Shown piece by piece: positions 24,437 to 32,164 of a stretch of DNA of 39,479 bases (its first letter is position 1; each line of letters begins with the position of its first letter). The position numbers and the translations under genes are program-made. Source of the stretch: an uncultured Erysipelotrichaceae bacterium. GTDB taxonomy: Bacteria; Bacillota_I; Bacilli_A; Erysipelotrichales; Erysipelotrichaceae. The DNA is taken from contig CAMVGT010000016.1 of assembly GCA_947167125.1 (NCBI GenBank), forward strand, positions 1 through 39,479, read 5' to 3'. Under the pieces are notes generated by a model. That model ran no database searches. It saw only the letters and a list, made by a program, of their open reading frames with translations, and was not told the DNA's origin.

Positions 24437-25152
24437 ATCCCGTTCTGACGCATGACTTCAAAGCTCAGTACGCTGACTGCGGCTGACGCATTGAGCGCCG
24501 CCCTGAAATCATTTGCATAAGGTATATAGATATTGGATTCAATTTCTTTAAGAACCGATGAGGAAAGTCCTCTCATCTCCCCGCCCACTGCGATCATGAG
24601 CGGCCGCTTCAGATCTGCTTCTGTATAAACCAATGCGTCTTTTCGCATTGCGGCCAATGTACGGATCCCGGCTTTTTTCATTTTCCTGACTTCTTCGCTC
24701 ATGTCATCGCTCATCACGATGTCGAGATATTCAAACGCGCCGGCACTGGATTTCAGAATCACCGGTTCGGCATTCAGCCAGTTTCTGCGGTCGACAAACA
24801 GGCCGTCGCAGCCTGAAGCGTATAAGGAACGGATGACATATCCAAGATTGAACGGATCCTCCACGCCTTCGACAATTGCGAAGAACGGATTTTTCTTTTT
24901 GAGAACATCTTGAGAAGACTGATACATTCTTCCTTCCGCTTCCGCAATCAGTCCGCCATGGGTTTTCCCGCTGGCTGCCTGATCGATTTCTTCACGGTCT
25001 GTCCGGATGATCTCAATGCCTTTTTCTTCTGCCCGGTGCAGAATCCACATTGTGTCCTTATCATGTTTGGTGCGGTCGGCGATGATCCGGTTCACTTTTC
25101 GTTTCTCACCCATTACCGCAGCCTTGACGCTGACATTTCCTTCAAGAATCAT
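24433..25152 (-). CDS. SpoU-family RNA methyltransferase
   Basis: 239 residues. N-terminal substrate domain, then EGVEDPFNLGYVIRSLYASG (motif 1), AVGGEMRGLSSSV (motif 2) and IPYANDFRAALNASAAVSVLSFE (motif 3). Motif 3 has ALNASAA in place of the common SLNVSVA, and motif 1 has Leu-Gly in place of Val-Gly or Ala-Gly, so it is a divergent member. Catalyses 2'-O-methylation of rRNA or tRNA with SAM; target unknown. Last gene of a unit with two U32 proteins, start overlapping the upstream stop by 4 bases, with GGAGGGCAGG before ATG. Confidence 0.88.
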   Translation of the reverse strand: MILEGNVSVKAAVMGEKRKVNRIIADRTKHDKDTMWILHRAEEKGIEIIRTDREEIDQAASGKTHGGLIAEAEGRMYQSSQDVLKKKNPFFAIVEGVEDPFNLGYVIRSLYASGCDGLFVDRRNWLNAEPVILKSSAGAFEYLDIVMSDDMSEEVRKMKKAGIRTLAAMRKDALVYTEADLKRPLMIAVGGEMRGLSSSVLKEIESNIYIPYANDFRAALNASAAVSVLSFEVMRQNGI

Positions 25153-26363
25153 CCTGCCCTCCTTACAATATCTTCTTTTTTCATTTCAAACGGAGCAGGA
25201 ACAGTCAGATGCGCCATCGGCGTTTTTGAGCGTTCCAGATATTCCCCTTCCTCATTGCGGATCCATGTTACTTTCATGATTCTGTTTTCTTTTCGCGGGG
25301 AAAGGATTTCAAATTCCTCATTTACAGAAAACGGATTTCTTGTCTCAATCACGGCAGTCTGACTGATTGGATCATAGGAAACAACTGTGCCGAGGAAATC
25401 GTGATTGACATTGGCATCGGAATTGGGATGGTAGATCAGCGAATTCTCTTCAGCCTTTTCTTCATAGAAGCCTGACCATGTTTCCCGGTTTTCTCCGCGC
25501 AGGATTTCCTTACGGTGGTATGCCATTCTTTCTTCGCTTAACGGTCCGTCATTTTCAGCAATTTCATCAATCAGTCTGCGGTAGGCGCTGACAATCGAAG
25601 CGATATAGTATTCGGTTTTCATTCGCCCTTCAATCTTGAGGGAACTGACGCCGGCCGCCATCAGATCATAAATCTGATCCGCCGCAAACAGATCGCGTGA
25701 GCCGGCTGTAAACAGCGGATCATCCGTGATCTCTTCACTGCCGTCATAAAGATGATACTGCCAGCGGCAGCTCTGCGCGCATCCTCCTCTGTTGGCATCG
25801 CGCAGCGTCATGCGGTTGCTTAATGTGCATCTGCCGGAATAGTTGACGCACATGCCGCCATGGATAAACGCTTCTGTTTCCGCTTTGGAAACAGCGGTGA
25901 TCTTCTTTACTTCCTCCATTGTGCATTCTCTTGCCAGCACAACCCGGTCAGCCCCGAATACATCATGCATCAAAGCCGCACCTTCACTGTTGGTCACTGA
26001 CATCTGTGTGCTGCAGTGGATTTCAAGCTTCGGCGCGCATTCGCGGCAGATTTTCATAATGGCGGCGCTTGCGCAGATAATCGCCTTGACGCCATACTCC
26101 TGAAGCGCAATCAGATATTCCTTGAGTCCCTCAAAATCTTCATCATGGGGAATCATATTGACTGTCACATGAACAGCGCATCCGTATTCCTTTGCGAATG
26201 CGCAGACTTCTTTGATATCTTCCATTGAAAAATTGGATGCACGCGAGCGCAGGGAAAACGATCTGCCGCCGAGATATACAGCGTCAGCGCCGTAGCGGAT
26301 CGCTGTTTTCGCCCTTGCAAGATCTCCCGCCGGAGCCAGCAGTTCTGCTTTCTTCATCATCAT
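25149..26363 (-). CDS. Peptidase U32 family protein, TrhP-like
   Basis: 404 residues. KAELLAPAGDLARAKTAIRYGADAVY and the U32 signature EAFIHGGMCVNYSGRC with the following Cys-rich segment GGCAQSCRW are complete; these four Cys probably hold an iron-sulfur cluster. The C terminus is a small beta barrel. Related proteins TrhP (YegQ) in E. coli and YrrO in Bacillus hydroxylate U34 of tRNA (ho5U) using prephenate-derived chemistry. It follows a shorter U32 partner, the same order as yrrN-yrrO. ATG at 26363 overlaps the partner's stop. Confidence 0.88.
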   Translation of the reverse strand: MMMKKAELLAPAGDLARAKTAIRYGADAVYLGGRSFSLRSRASNFSMEDIKEVCAFAKEYGCAVHVTVNMIPHDEDFEGLKEYLIALQEYGVKAIICASAAIMKICRECAPKLEIHCSTQMSVTNSEGAALMHDVFGADRVVLARECTMEEVKKITAVSKAETEAFIHGGMCVNYSGRCTLSNRMTLRDANRGGCAQSCRWQYHLYDGSEEITDDPLFTAGSRDLFAADQIYDLMAAGVSSLKIEGRMKTEYYIASIVSAYRRLIDEIAENDGPLSEERMAYHRKEILRGENRETWSGFYEEKAEENSLIYHPNSDANVNHDFLGTVVSYDPISQTAVIETRNPFSVNEEFEILSPRKENRIMKVTWIRNEEGEYLERSKTPMAHLTVPAPFEMKKEDIVRRAG

Positions 26364-27238
26364 TTCACCGTCCTGCTGCTGTAATAGCCTTCTGATATCG
26401 GCAGATCCGCATATTTCTTCCTGTATTCCTGAATCAATGAAGAAGCGTCTTTTCCATCCAGAATGTTTCTGTAAATTCTCAATGCGTCATTCAGACTGTC
26501 AGGACTGATATTCCAGGAGTCCGCCTGGAATCTCTGCACGCCGGCTTTCTGAAAGCGTTCAAGCTGATCAAAGGATTCAAGAATATAATCGGTATAGATC
26601 AATGCGCAGTAATCATTTTCATACACCGGCATGAATTCATTTCGCTTTTCTTCTCTTAAATATAATCCGTTTCTGTTTTTCAGAGATTCACGGCCGCTGA
26701 CGGCGCTGTAGGCTGACAGCAGTTTTCTTGCGCTGACACTCATCAGCTGATAGCCGTGGACGCTAACGCCGGTCTGCTTTACAGCTTTCGCGATTTCTTC
26801 AATCTCCCCTTCTGTAAGAAGAGAAGAAATCATCACTGCCTGTAAACCGAGCGCGTCATAGACTTCGGCTTCCGGGGTGGATGTCATCAATGTTTCAGGC
26901 TGATAGATCAAACGGTCCGTCACGCCTTCCTCTATTGCCTTTTTCATTAATCCCAGATCTGCGAAAAGAACCGCGTCTGCGCCGGCATGAATCAGTTCCA
27001 TCATGGTTTCCTGTGCTTCTTTGATCATATCTTCATGAAACAGACGGTTCATCAGAACCGAAAAGCGCATTCCTTCTTCATGGGTTAAAGAAATCAGTTC
27101 TTTGAGTTCTTCTTTTGAAAAACCGGCGAGCGCGCTGAAACATCCGTCCTTTAAGGCAAAGACTGCTTCATCGGCTCCGGCTTTATGAATATCTTTGATA
27201 TTGTCTGCACTTTGGCAGGTGACTGCGAGTATTTCCAT
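26360..27238 (-). CDS. Short U32-like protein, TrhP partner
   Basis: 292 residues from the ATG at 27238; a start at 27256 would lie upstream of the -10 box. It shows the TIM-barrel-like pattern of U32 proteins (AGADEAVFALKDG, MRFSVLMNRLFHED, GADAVLFADLGLMKKA) but lacks the Cys-rich signature. It matches the YrrN type that is paired with YrrO in Bacillus. No Shine-Dalgarno; TGC-TACAAT ends 8 bases upstream of the ATG. Overlaps the start of the next U32 gene. Confidence 0.8.
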   Translation of the reverse strand: MEILAVTCQSADNIKDIHKAGADEAVFALKDGCFSALAGFSKEELKELISLTHEEGMRFSVLMNRLFHEDMIKEAQETMMELIHAGADAVLFADLGLMKKAIEEGVTDRLIYQPETLMTSTPEAEVYDALGLQAVMISSLLTEGEIEEIAKAVKQTGVSVHGYQLMSVSARKLLSAYSAVSGRESLKNRNGLYLREEKRNEFMPVYENDYCALIYTDYILESFDQLERFQKAGVQRFQADSWNISPDSLNDALRIYRNILDGKDASSLIQEYRKKYADLPISEGYYSSRTVK

Positions 27239-27246
27239 ATGTGTGT

Positions 27247-27255
27247 ATTGTAGCA
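27247..27255 (-). promoter_or_regulatory. Extended -10 box 8 nt before start codon (near-leaderless)
   Basis: Minus strand TGC-TACAAT at 27255-27247, then ACACACAT and ATG at 27238. The expected leader is only about 2 bases. Confidence 0.6.
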
Positions 27256-27265
27256 CGCATAGGCC

Positions 27266-27293
27266 TTGACATGAAACGGCGGTATGCTATCTT
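27266..27293 (+). promoter_or_regulatory. folT riboswitch promoter
   Basis: TTGACA at 27266-27271, 16-base spacer, TATCTT at 27288-27293 preceded by TGC. Transcription would start near 27300, at the 5' side of the riboswitch. Confidence 0.75.
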
Positions 27294-27295
27294 TA

Positions 27296-27433
27296 GGATA
27301 TCAGCCAGCGTTAAGTGCTGTGAGAATCAGGGAACTCACGGACGAAAAGCATTGCTTGCGGTTGACTGATTGATCCCATTGATGTGAATGAGCCTTCTTT
27401 CTTCACAGAAATGGATGAAGAAAGGAGGTTTTT
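27296..27433 (+). promoter_or_regulatory. Tetrahydrofolate (THF, folT) riboswitch
   Basis: The conserved core GCGTTAAGTG at 27309-27318 and GACGAAAAGC...GCTTGCGGTTGACTGA at 27341-27370 match the THF-I class. P1 (GGAT at 27297, ATCC at 27373), P2 (TCAG/CTGA) and P3 (GTGAG/CTCAC) can be drawn, and GGGA in the P3 loop (27330-27333) can pair with TCCC (27374-27377) as the pseudoknot. Downstream CCTTCTTTCTTC (27393-27404) pairs over 12 bp with GAAGAAAGGAGG (27417-27428), burying the ribosome site of folT. Translation control by reduced folate is expected. Confidence 0.9.
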
Positions 27434-28036
27434 ATGATTTTTTCTAAAAGCTACTGGCAGTCTTCAGCGAAAAAGCTGAAAGAAACAAAGTACCTCGCGA
27501 TCATCGGCCTGTTCGTGGCCGTCAAGGTCGCCGCCTCATTCGTCTCCATCCGTGTTTCCGAAAACCTGTATGTCTCCCCGTCCTTCCTGTTTACATCCGT
27601 CGAAGGTGCAATCATCGGTCCCGCGGCCGCGATTGTCTCCGGTGCCGTCACCGATGTGGTCGGCTATATGATGAATTCAAGAGGATATTCCTTTTTCCCG
27701 GGCTATACCCTGTCCGCGATTCTCGGGGTGATGACATACGCGCTGTTTCTCTATCAGAGAAAGATCACGATTCTCAGGCTTGCGCTTGCCAAAACCGTAT
27801 GCAATTACGGAATCAATGTCGGGCTTGGATCATTATGGTCGGCGATGATGCTGTCAAAAGGATATATGTATTACGCAGCCCAATCGCTCGTAAAGAATTC
27901 GATCCTGCTGCCCTTTGAGATCATCGCGCTTGTTGCGCTGTTCAATATGCTGATACCGACACTCGTCAAGCAGAGACTGATCATTCCGCAGGATCCCCTG
28001 CCGCTGAAACTCATTGAAAAAAAGAAACAGGCATAA
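27434..28036 (+). CDS. folT: Folate ECF transporter S component
   Basis: 200 residues with about six membrane helices. The N-terminal helix LAIIGLFVAVKVAASFV, the loop SPSFLFTSVEGAIIGP, VVGYMMNSRGYSFFPGYTLSA and the ALAKTVCNYGINVGLGSLW region fit the FolT family. It binds folate or 5-formyl-THF and works with the shared EcfA-A'-T energising module, which is not in this window. AGGAGG at 27423 is 5 bases before the ATG and lies in the riboswitch hairpin. Confidence 0.93.
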   Translation: MIFSKSYWQSSAKKLKETKYLAIIGLFVAVKVAASFVSIRVSENLYVSPSFLFTSVEGAIIGPAAAIVSGAVTDVVGYMMNSRGYSFFPGYTLSAILGVMTYALFLYQRKITILRLALAKTVCNYGINVGLGSLWSAMMLSKGYMYYAAQSLVKNSILLPFEIIALVALFNMLIPTLVKQRLIIPQDPLPLKLIEKKKQA

Positions 28037-28047
28037 ATGCATGGACT

Positions 28048-28079
28048 GCTGTGAGATTCCCTTCTCACAGCTTTTTTTT
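28048..28079 (+). terminator. folT terminator
   Basis: GCTGTGAG and CTCACAGC with a 9-base loop, then eight T. Confidence 0.9.
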
Positions 28080-28110
28080 CATGCATTCCTGACACGCTCC
28101 ATTTTCACAG

Positions 28111-28119
28111 TGGTATAAT
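28111..28119 (+). promoter_or_regulatory. Extended -10 box 6 nt before yggS start (leaderless candidate)
   Basis: TGG-TATAAT at 28111-28119, then GGGCAC and ATG at 28126. A CTGACA at 28089 with a 19-base spacer may be the -35. No Shine-Dalgarno. Confidence 0.65.
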
Positions 28120-28125
28120 GGGCAC

Positions 28126-28770
28126 ATGATTAAGGAACATTACGAAACCGTAAAAAAGGATATCGGGGATCAGGCTGTTCTCTGCGCCGTAACCAAAAAC
28201 AGATCCGTGGATGAAATCATGGGTCTTTATGAAGCCGGAGAAAGAATCTTTGCGGAAAACCGTGCCCAGGCTCTGAAGCAGCGTGCTGCTGAACTTCCCG
28301 ATGATATTGCATGGCAGTTTATCGGCCATCTGCAGAAAAACAAAGTCAAGGACATCATCCGCATCGCAAAGCGGATCCAGTCGCTGGATTCCATTGAACT
28401 TGCGGCTGTCATTGAAAAGGAAGCGGCCAAAGCCGGTATTGTGATGCCTGTGCTCTGCGAATTTCATCTTGCGGAAGAAGATACCAATAAAACCGGTCTT
28501 TCTGCAGATCAGGCAAAGAGCTTCATTCAGGAAGTCATGAAATATGAACATCTGAAAGTCGAAGGCATCATGGCAATGGGACCCCATACCGATGATGAAA
28601 ACCGGATCAGAGAAGTCTTTGAACAGGCTCATGAGCTGTATCTTTCCCTGCAGAAGGAATTCGGTGAGGAAGTGATTCAGATCCTTTCGATGGGAATGAG
28701 CGATGATTACAGAATCGCGCTGGAATGCGGATCGAACATGGTACGCATCGGCACCTATCTGTTCCAGTAA
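28126..28770 (+). CDS. yggS: PLP-binding homeostasis protein YggS/YlmE family
   Basis: 214 residues. Lys24 in LCAVTKNRS is the PLP lysine; FAENRAQAL, WQFIGHLQKNKVK and LSMGMSDDYRIALECGSNMVRIGT are the other family blocks, forming a single TIM-barrel domain like the N-terminal half of alanine racemase. It holds PLP and keeps B6 and amino acid pools balanced. In many Firmicutes it lies beside sepF and division genes; here it stands with a phospholipase-family gene instead. Confidence 0.95.
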   Translation: MIKEHYETVKKDIGDQAVLCAVTKNRSVDEIMGLYEAGERIFAENRAQALKQRAAELPDDIAWQFIGHLQKNKVKDIIRIAKRIQSLDSIELAAVIEKEAAKAGIVMPVLCEFHLAEEDTNKTGLSADQAKSFIQEVMKYEHLKVEGIMAMGPHTDDENRIREVFEQAHELYLSLQKEFGEEVIQILSMGMSDDYRIALECGSNMVRIGTYLFQ

Positions 28771-28801
28771 ATAAGCATAAGCAAAAGTAGAGGAAATCAT
28801 T

Positions 28802-29671
28802 ATGCCTGCAGCAACCACACATGTAGAATTTGCCAAAGACGTTTACCGTACATCCGACGATGAAATCCGCCGCCGAATCACCAACAGGCAGATGTTCTGG
28901 CTCGGCTCCCAGGGACCCGATATGCTGTTTTTCCACAGGGCAAGCGTATTGCTGGGGTCTCTGCACAAATACGGCAATCTGATGCATAACGCGAAAGTGC
29001 CTGAATTCATGACATTCTTTGAGCACTGGGTCGGGGACGATCCCGATCTGATCAGCTATTATATGGGATTCCTCTGCCATTACGCACTGGATTCCACTGC
29101 CCATCCTCTGATCAATGCCGTTGCCCATCACAGACATAAGGAAGCAGACCTTCATGAAGGCGCTGCCCATGTGGCAATGGAGGGCGACATTGATGTATGG
29201 GTTCTGCATCAAAGAGGCAGAAATATCAAATCCTATGATGTCAACAAATATCTGAAAGTGGATGCGAAATGCGCCGCGAAGCTTGGCGAAATGTACCACG
29301 CGATGTTTAAGGAAGTCTTTGATCTGGATATTTCCGCAAAGGATGTCGCGGCTTCTGTACGCGATACAGGTTTCTACAACGGCGTCCTGTATCCCCGCAA
29401 AGTCACATTCAAAACAATCATCCTTCTGGAAAAGGCATTGAAAATGCCGCCGGCAATCAGCGGCATCATGTTAGTGGACAAAGGCGATCCGCAGGTCATC
29501 AATCTTGATCACGTCGCCTATCCGCTGAATTATGATGAAACAAAAACCATTTCCGATTCCTTCCCGGAATTATACGGAAAGGCAGTTCTCAAAGCACAGA
29601 AGCTGCTGAAAAACCGCAGCGATGAAGATTTCAGTCTGAATTTCAACGGCATCCCGAAGCAGAGCGCATAA
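28802..29671 (+). CDS. Zinc-dependent phospholipase C family protein
   Basis: 289 residues. MPAATTHVEFAKDVY supplies the N-terminal metal-binding His, then FWLGSQGPDMLFF, FLCHYALDSTAHP (H-x4-D) and the HEGAAHVAMEGDID segment, the zinc ligands of the family (PF00882). No signal peptide is visible, so a cytosolic phosphodiesterase is likelier than a secreted toxin. GAGG lies 9 bases before the ATG; 31 bases after yggS, so probably cotranscribed. Substrate unknown. Confidence 0.85.
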   Translation: MPAATTHVEFAKDVYRTSDDEIRRRITNRQMFWLGSQGPDMLFFHRASVLLGSLHKYGNLMHNAKVPEFMTFFEHWVGDDPDLISYYMGFLCHYALDSTAHPLINAVAHHRHKEADLHEGAAHVAMEGDIDVWVLHQRGRNIKSYDVNKYLKVDAKCAAKLGEMYHAMFKEVFDLDISAKDVAASVRDTGFYNGVLYPRKVTFKTIILLEKALKMPPAISGIMLVDKGDPQVINLDHVAYPLNYDETKTISDSFPELYGKAVLKAQKLLKNRSDEDFSLNFNGIPKQSA

Positions 29672-29688
29672 AGCTCTGCTTTTTTTGG
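29658..29688 (+). terminator. Terminator of the yggS unit
   Basis: AGCAGAGC and GCTCTGCT with a 7-base loop, then seven T; the stop codon lies in the loop. Confidence 0.88.
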
Positions 29689-29694
29689 ATATTG

Positions 29695-29723
29695 AAAAAG
29701 CGCGCTTCCTTGATCACGCGCTT
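29695..29723 (-). terminator. Terminator of the pyrophosphatase-like gene
   Basis: Minus strand AGCGCG, 12-base loop, CGCGCT followed by U-rich tract. Confidence 0.7.
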
Positions 29724-29755
29724 CTTTTCAGTCATGTTGTGAATCTGCTGCCGGA

Positions 29756-30148
29756 TTAATTATCCGAAAAACTCCAGGCAGGAATATCATTTCCCCTGCG
29801 GATCAGAACCGTCTTCTGCAGATCGGTCTGATTCAGAAAGCGGAGAACTTCTTCAACTTCCTGCTCGGTGCATCCGATCAGCATTTTGACATCCAGTTCC
29901 TTTGCGAGGATATCCGCCGCGATCACCAGAGCGGTGATTTTGGAACGGTCGCCGCTGCCTGCATAAACGGAAACACCTTCGCTTGTCACACTCTTCGTAT
30001 CGGAAATATGACCGTAATCCGTCGGGTAAATCAGATTTTTGAATACAGGATGCACATCTCCTTTTTTGCGGTTCAGATTGATCTCACTTGATAAGAACAG
30101 TGTGTCAACCTTCTGCCAGAAATATGCATTGTTCTCATACTGTGCCAT
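29756..30148 (-). CDS. Inorganic pyrophosphatase-like protein with degenerate active site
   Basis: 130 residues from the ATG at 30148; an in-frame TTG at 30169 lies too close to AAAGG. Short proteins of this type in Firmicutes are labelled inorganic pyrophosphatase. The block FLSSEINLNRKKGDVHP and LIYPTDYGHISDT resemble the class I fold (KGS, YPxDYGY). The metal-binding region, normally DGDPxDV or DGGGIDVW in relatives, reads TSEGVSVYAGS, so the key aspartates are missing. It is likely not an active pyrophosphatase; perhaps a nucleotide or phosphate sensor. Monocistronic. Confidence 0.65.
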   Translation of the reverse strand: MAQYENNAYFWQKVDTLFLSSEINLNRKKGDVHPVFKNLIYPTDYGHISDTKSVTSEGVSVYAGSGDRSKITALVIAADILAKELDVKMLIGCTEQEVEEVLRFLNQTDLQKTVLIRRGNDIPAWSFSDN

Positions 30149-30187
30149 AATTACTAATAACTCTAACAACCTTTCTCAAGTGGTTCA

Positions 30188-30216
30188 ATTATACTATCTG
30201 CGGTTGCCGATGTAAA
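30188..30216 (-). promoter_or_regulatory. Promoter of the pyrophosphatase-like gene
   Basis: Minus strand TTTACA at 30216-30211, 17-base spacer, TATAAT at 30193-30188. Confidence 0.85.
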
Positions 30217-30261
30217 CCAAACACGGCGACACTTTGTAATTACTTTCATTGTTTATGAAAC

Positions 30262-30290
30262 AAAAAAGCAGAATTTTCATTCTGCTTTTA
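30262..30290 (-). terminator. Terminator of the acidic protein gene
   Basis: Minus strand AAGCAGAA, short loop, TTCTGCTTTTTTG. Confidence 0.8.
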
Positions 30291-30296
30291 TGCATT

Positions 30297-32087
30297 TCAG
30301 AAGAGATTGTTTTTGTCGTCTTCGCTCATTGCCGAGAAGGCAATGGTCGGCAGTTCCTGATCTTCGGGATCATCCGGATCATACAGCATCGATTCCCGCT
30401 TGATGTCGGAAAGGAATCTCTTGAATCCGGCGGAGCGGAATTCATCTTCTTCCAGCTCATCCATATCTTCCGGTTCATCATATTTCAGATTCCGGAATTC
30501 GGAAGTCGCCGCCAGGATTCCATCCTGTGTATCTTCTTCCTCTTCCCCGTCTTCTTCGCTCAGTTTCATTAAGCGGTCGAAGAAGGTATCGGCATCATCT
30601 TCCGGTCCCAGTTCAAAGTCCGGCTCTGCGTGCTTCGGGCCTTTGGGCTCTTCCGCTTTCGGGACAGTGAAATCAGCAGGTTCTGTATCAAATACAGGTT
30701 CTGCTTCGGGTTCCTTCTTTTTCACCATGGAACGCGGAACTTCGATTGCGGTGGTTTCACGGAATACCAGATCGCCGGTATGCAGAGGTGGTTCCTCATC
30801 ATCATCGAAGAGCTCTTCCTTCAGCATTTCGATTCTGCCGCGGCTGAAGAATTCATTTCCTTCATCGTCATCGTCATCTTCGAATATGCTTTCTTCTTCA
30901 GGCTCCTGCGGTTCTTCTGCAGCAGGCTGTTCTTCGGTTTTCATATCATGCGGGGATACGGACCAGAGATCATCAAAGCGAAGTGAATTGGTCGCTTCCT
31001 CTTCCGCTCTGTCAGCGGCCTGAATCTGCGATTCAAGATCTTTCCAGATCTCATCTTCATCATCATCCAGAACACTCAGCTTTTCTTCAGGCTCCGGTTC
31101 AGGTTCTGTCACTGTTTCTTCTTCGATCTCTTCCGGCTCTGTCTGCGGTTCTTCAGTCTTTACCGGCAGCACTGCTTCATCTTCCGGCGGGACTTCATCA
31201 TCATCATCATTGTCGCCGAACAGCAGCTGATCCAGCGACATCACAGGTACAGCGCGCTCCGCGGCCTGTTCCTTTTCTTCTTCCTCAAGGGAGAAGTCCG
31301 GAATTTCTTCCTCTTCCTCATCGAAGGTGAATGTTTCTTCAGTCTCCGGTTCCGGCTCCTGCACTTCTTCTTTTTCTTCCGCGAAGATTTCCGGATCGGC
31401 GATGTCTTCGTCCTCTTCAAAATCAAGATCGGGGATTTCATCATCCTCTTCATCGAAGACAGGTTCTTCTTCCGGCTGCTCTTCATATTCAACAGTCGGT
31501 TCTTCTGTCTCTGCTTCTTCTTCCGCAAATTCTTCTTCCGCATCCTGCGTGCCTGTATATGCAGGCTCCGGTTCCGGAATTTCTTCTGCAGGTTCCGGAT
31601 TCAGAAGAAGTTCATCATCCGCTTCCAGGGAAATAGACTCATTGATCAGATCATCAAGTGCCTGTTCTTCCGCTTCCGCTTCAGCCAGAATTTCTTCCGT
31701 AATGGAATCATTCTCTTCCGCAGCTTCGCGCAGCTCTTCTTCGCTCAGCTCGATTAACGGCGCGGAGGGATAGATGCTTTCGGATGCTTTTCTGACCAGA
31801 TGCGCGGGATAGCTCTCACGGCTGATTCCGCCTTTATCCAGAAGGAAGAATACGGTTCTTGTACGGTCGCCGTTTTCATCTCCTTCTTCCAGGAAGCGGC
31901 ATGGAATTTCGATATCTCCCCTTCTGACGAAAGCTTCTTCGCCGATATAGGAAGGATCGGGATCTTCCGAATTCAGCCAGGATGCCCAGTCGATATAGCG
32001 GGAGACATCCTTGTTTACAAGCGAGCGGATAAATGCCGCCATCTGCTTCTGTGATAGGTTCATCAGGATTTCATAGTTTGTAGCCAT
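30297..32087 (-). CDS. Very acidic, mostly disordered protein of unknown function
   Basis: 596 residues. Residues 1-110 look folded (MATNYEILMNLSQKQMAAFI, SRYIDWASWLNSEDPDPSYI, TVFFLLDKGGISRESYPAHL). Residues 115-540 are dominated by Glu, Asp and Pro, with runs such as EEEEEIPDFSLEEEEKEQ and IFEDDDDDE. The last 45 residues regain a mixed sequence (AGFKRFLSDIKRESMLYDPD, IAFSAMSEDDKN). There is no signal peptide, membrane helix or known motif. Strong ribosome site CAGGAGGATACCAC. It could bind basic proteins or cations or be a scaffold; nothing supports a specific job. The gene stands alone between terminators and the exonuclease unit. Confidence 0.7.
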   Translation of the reverse strand: MATNYEILMNLSQKQMAAFIRSLVNKDVSRYIDWASWLNSEDPDPSYIGEEAFVRRGDIEIPCRFLEEGDENGDRTRTVFFLLDKGGISRESYPAHLVRKASESIYPSAPLIELSEEELREAAEENDSITEEILAEAEAEEQALDDLINESISLEADDELLLNPEPAEEIPEPEPAYTGTQDAEEEFAEEEAETEEPTVEYEEQPEEEPVFDEEDDEIPDLDFEEDEDIADPEIFAEEKEEVQEPEPETEETFTFDEEEEEIPDFSLEEEEKEQAAERAVPVMSLDQLLFGDNDDDDEVPPEDEAVLPVKTEEPQTEPEEIEEETVTEPEPEPEEKLSVLDDDEDEIWKDLESQIQAADRAEEEATNSLRFDDLWSVSPHDMKTEEQPAAEEPQEPEEESIFEDDDDDEGNEFFSRGRIEMLKEELFDDDEEPPLHTGDLVFRETTAIEVPRSMVKKKEPEAEPVFDTEPADFTVPKAEEPKGPKHAEPDFELGPEDDADTFFDRLMKLSEEDGEEEEDTQDGILAATSEFRNLKYDEPEDMDELEEDEFRSAGFKRFLSDIKRESMLYDPDDPEDQELPTIAFSAMSEDDKNNLF

Positions 32088-32164
32088 GTGGTATCCTCCT
32101 GTTTTCTTCAGGTATCTGTGTTATTATCTCATAACTGCGATATTTTCGCATCTTTCCTTGATTT

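Noticed and set aside
28105-28836. 243-codon frame antisense to yggS
   Set aside because: yggS has all family motifs on the other strand.
31196-31212. Short trinucleotide tract (TCA repeats) as a contingency repeat
   Set aside because: It encodes an Asp run in the acidic protein and whole codons only; length changes would keep the frame, so no phase-variable switch.
30400-31773. Several Ser-rich frames on the plus strand (runs of Ser)
   Set aside because: They are the reverse complement of the GAA/GAT-rich codons of the acidic protein.
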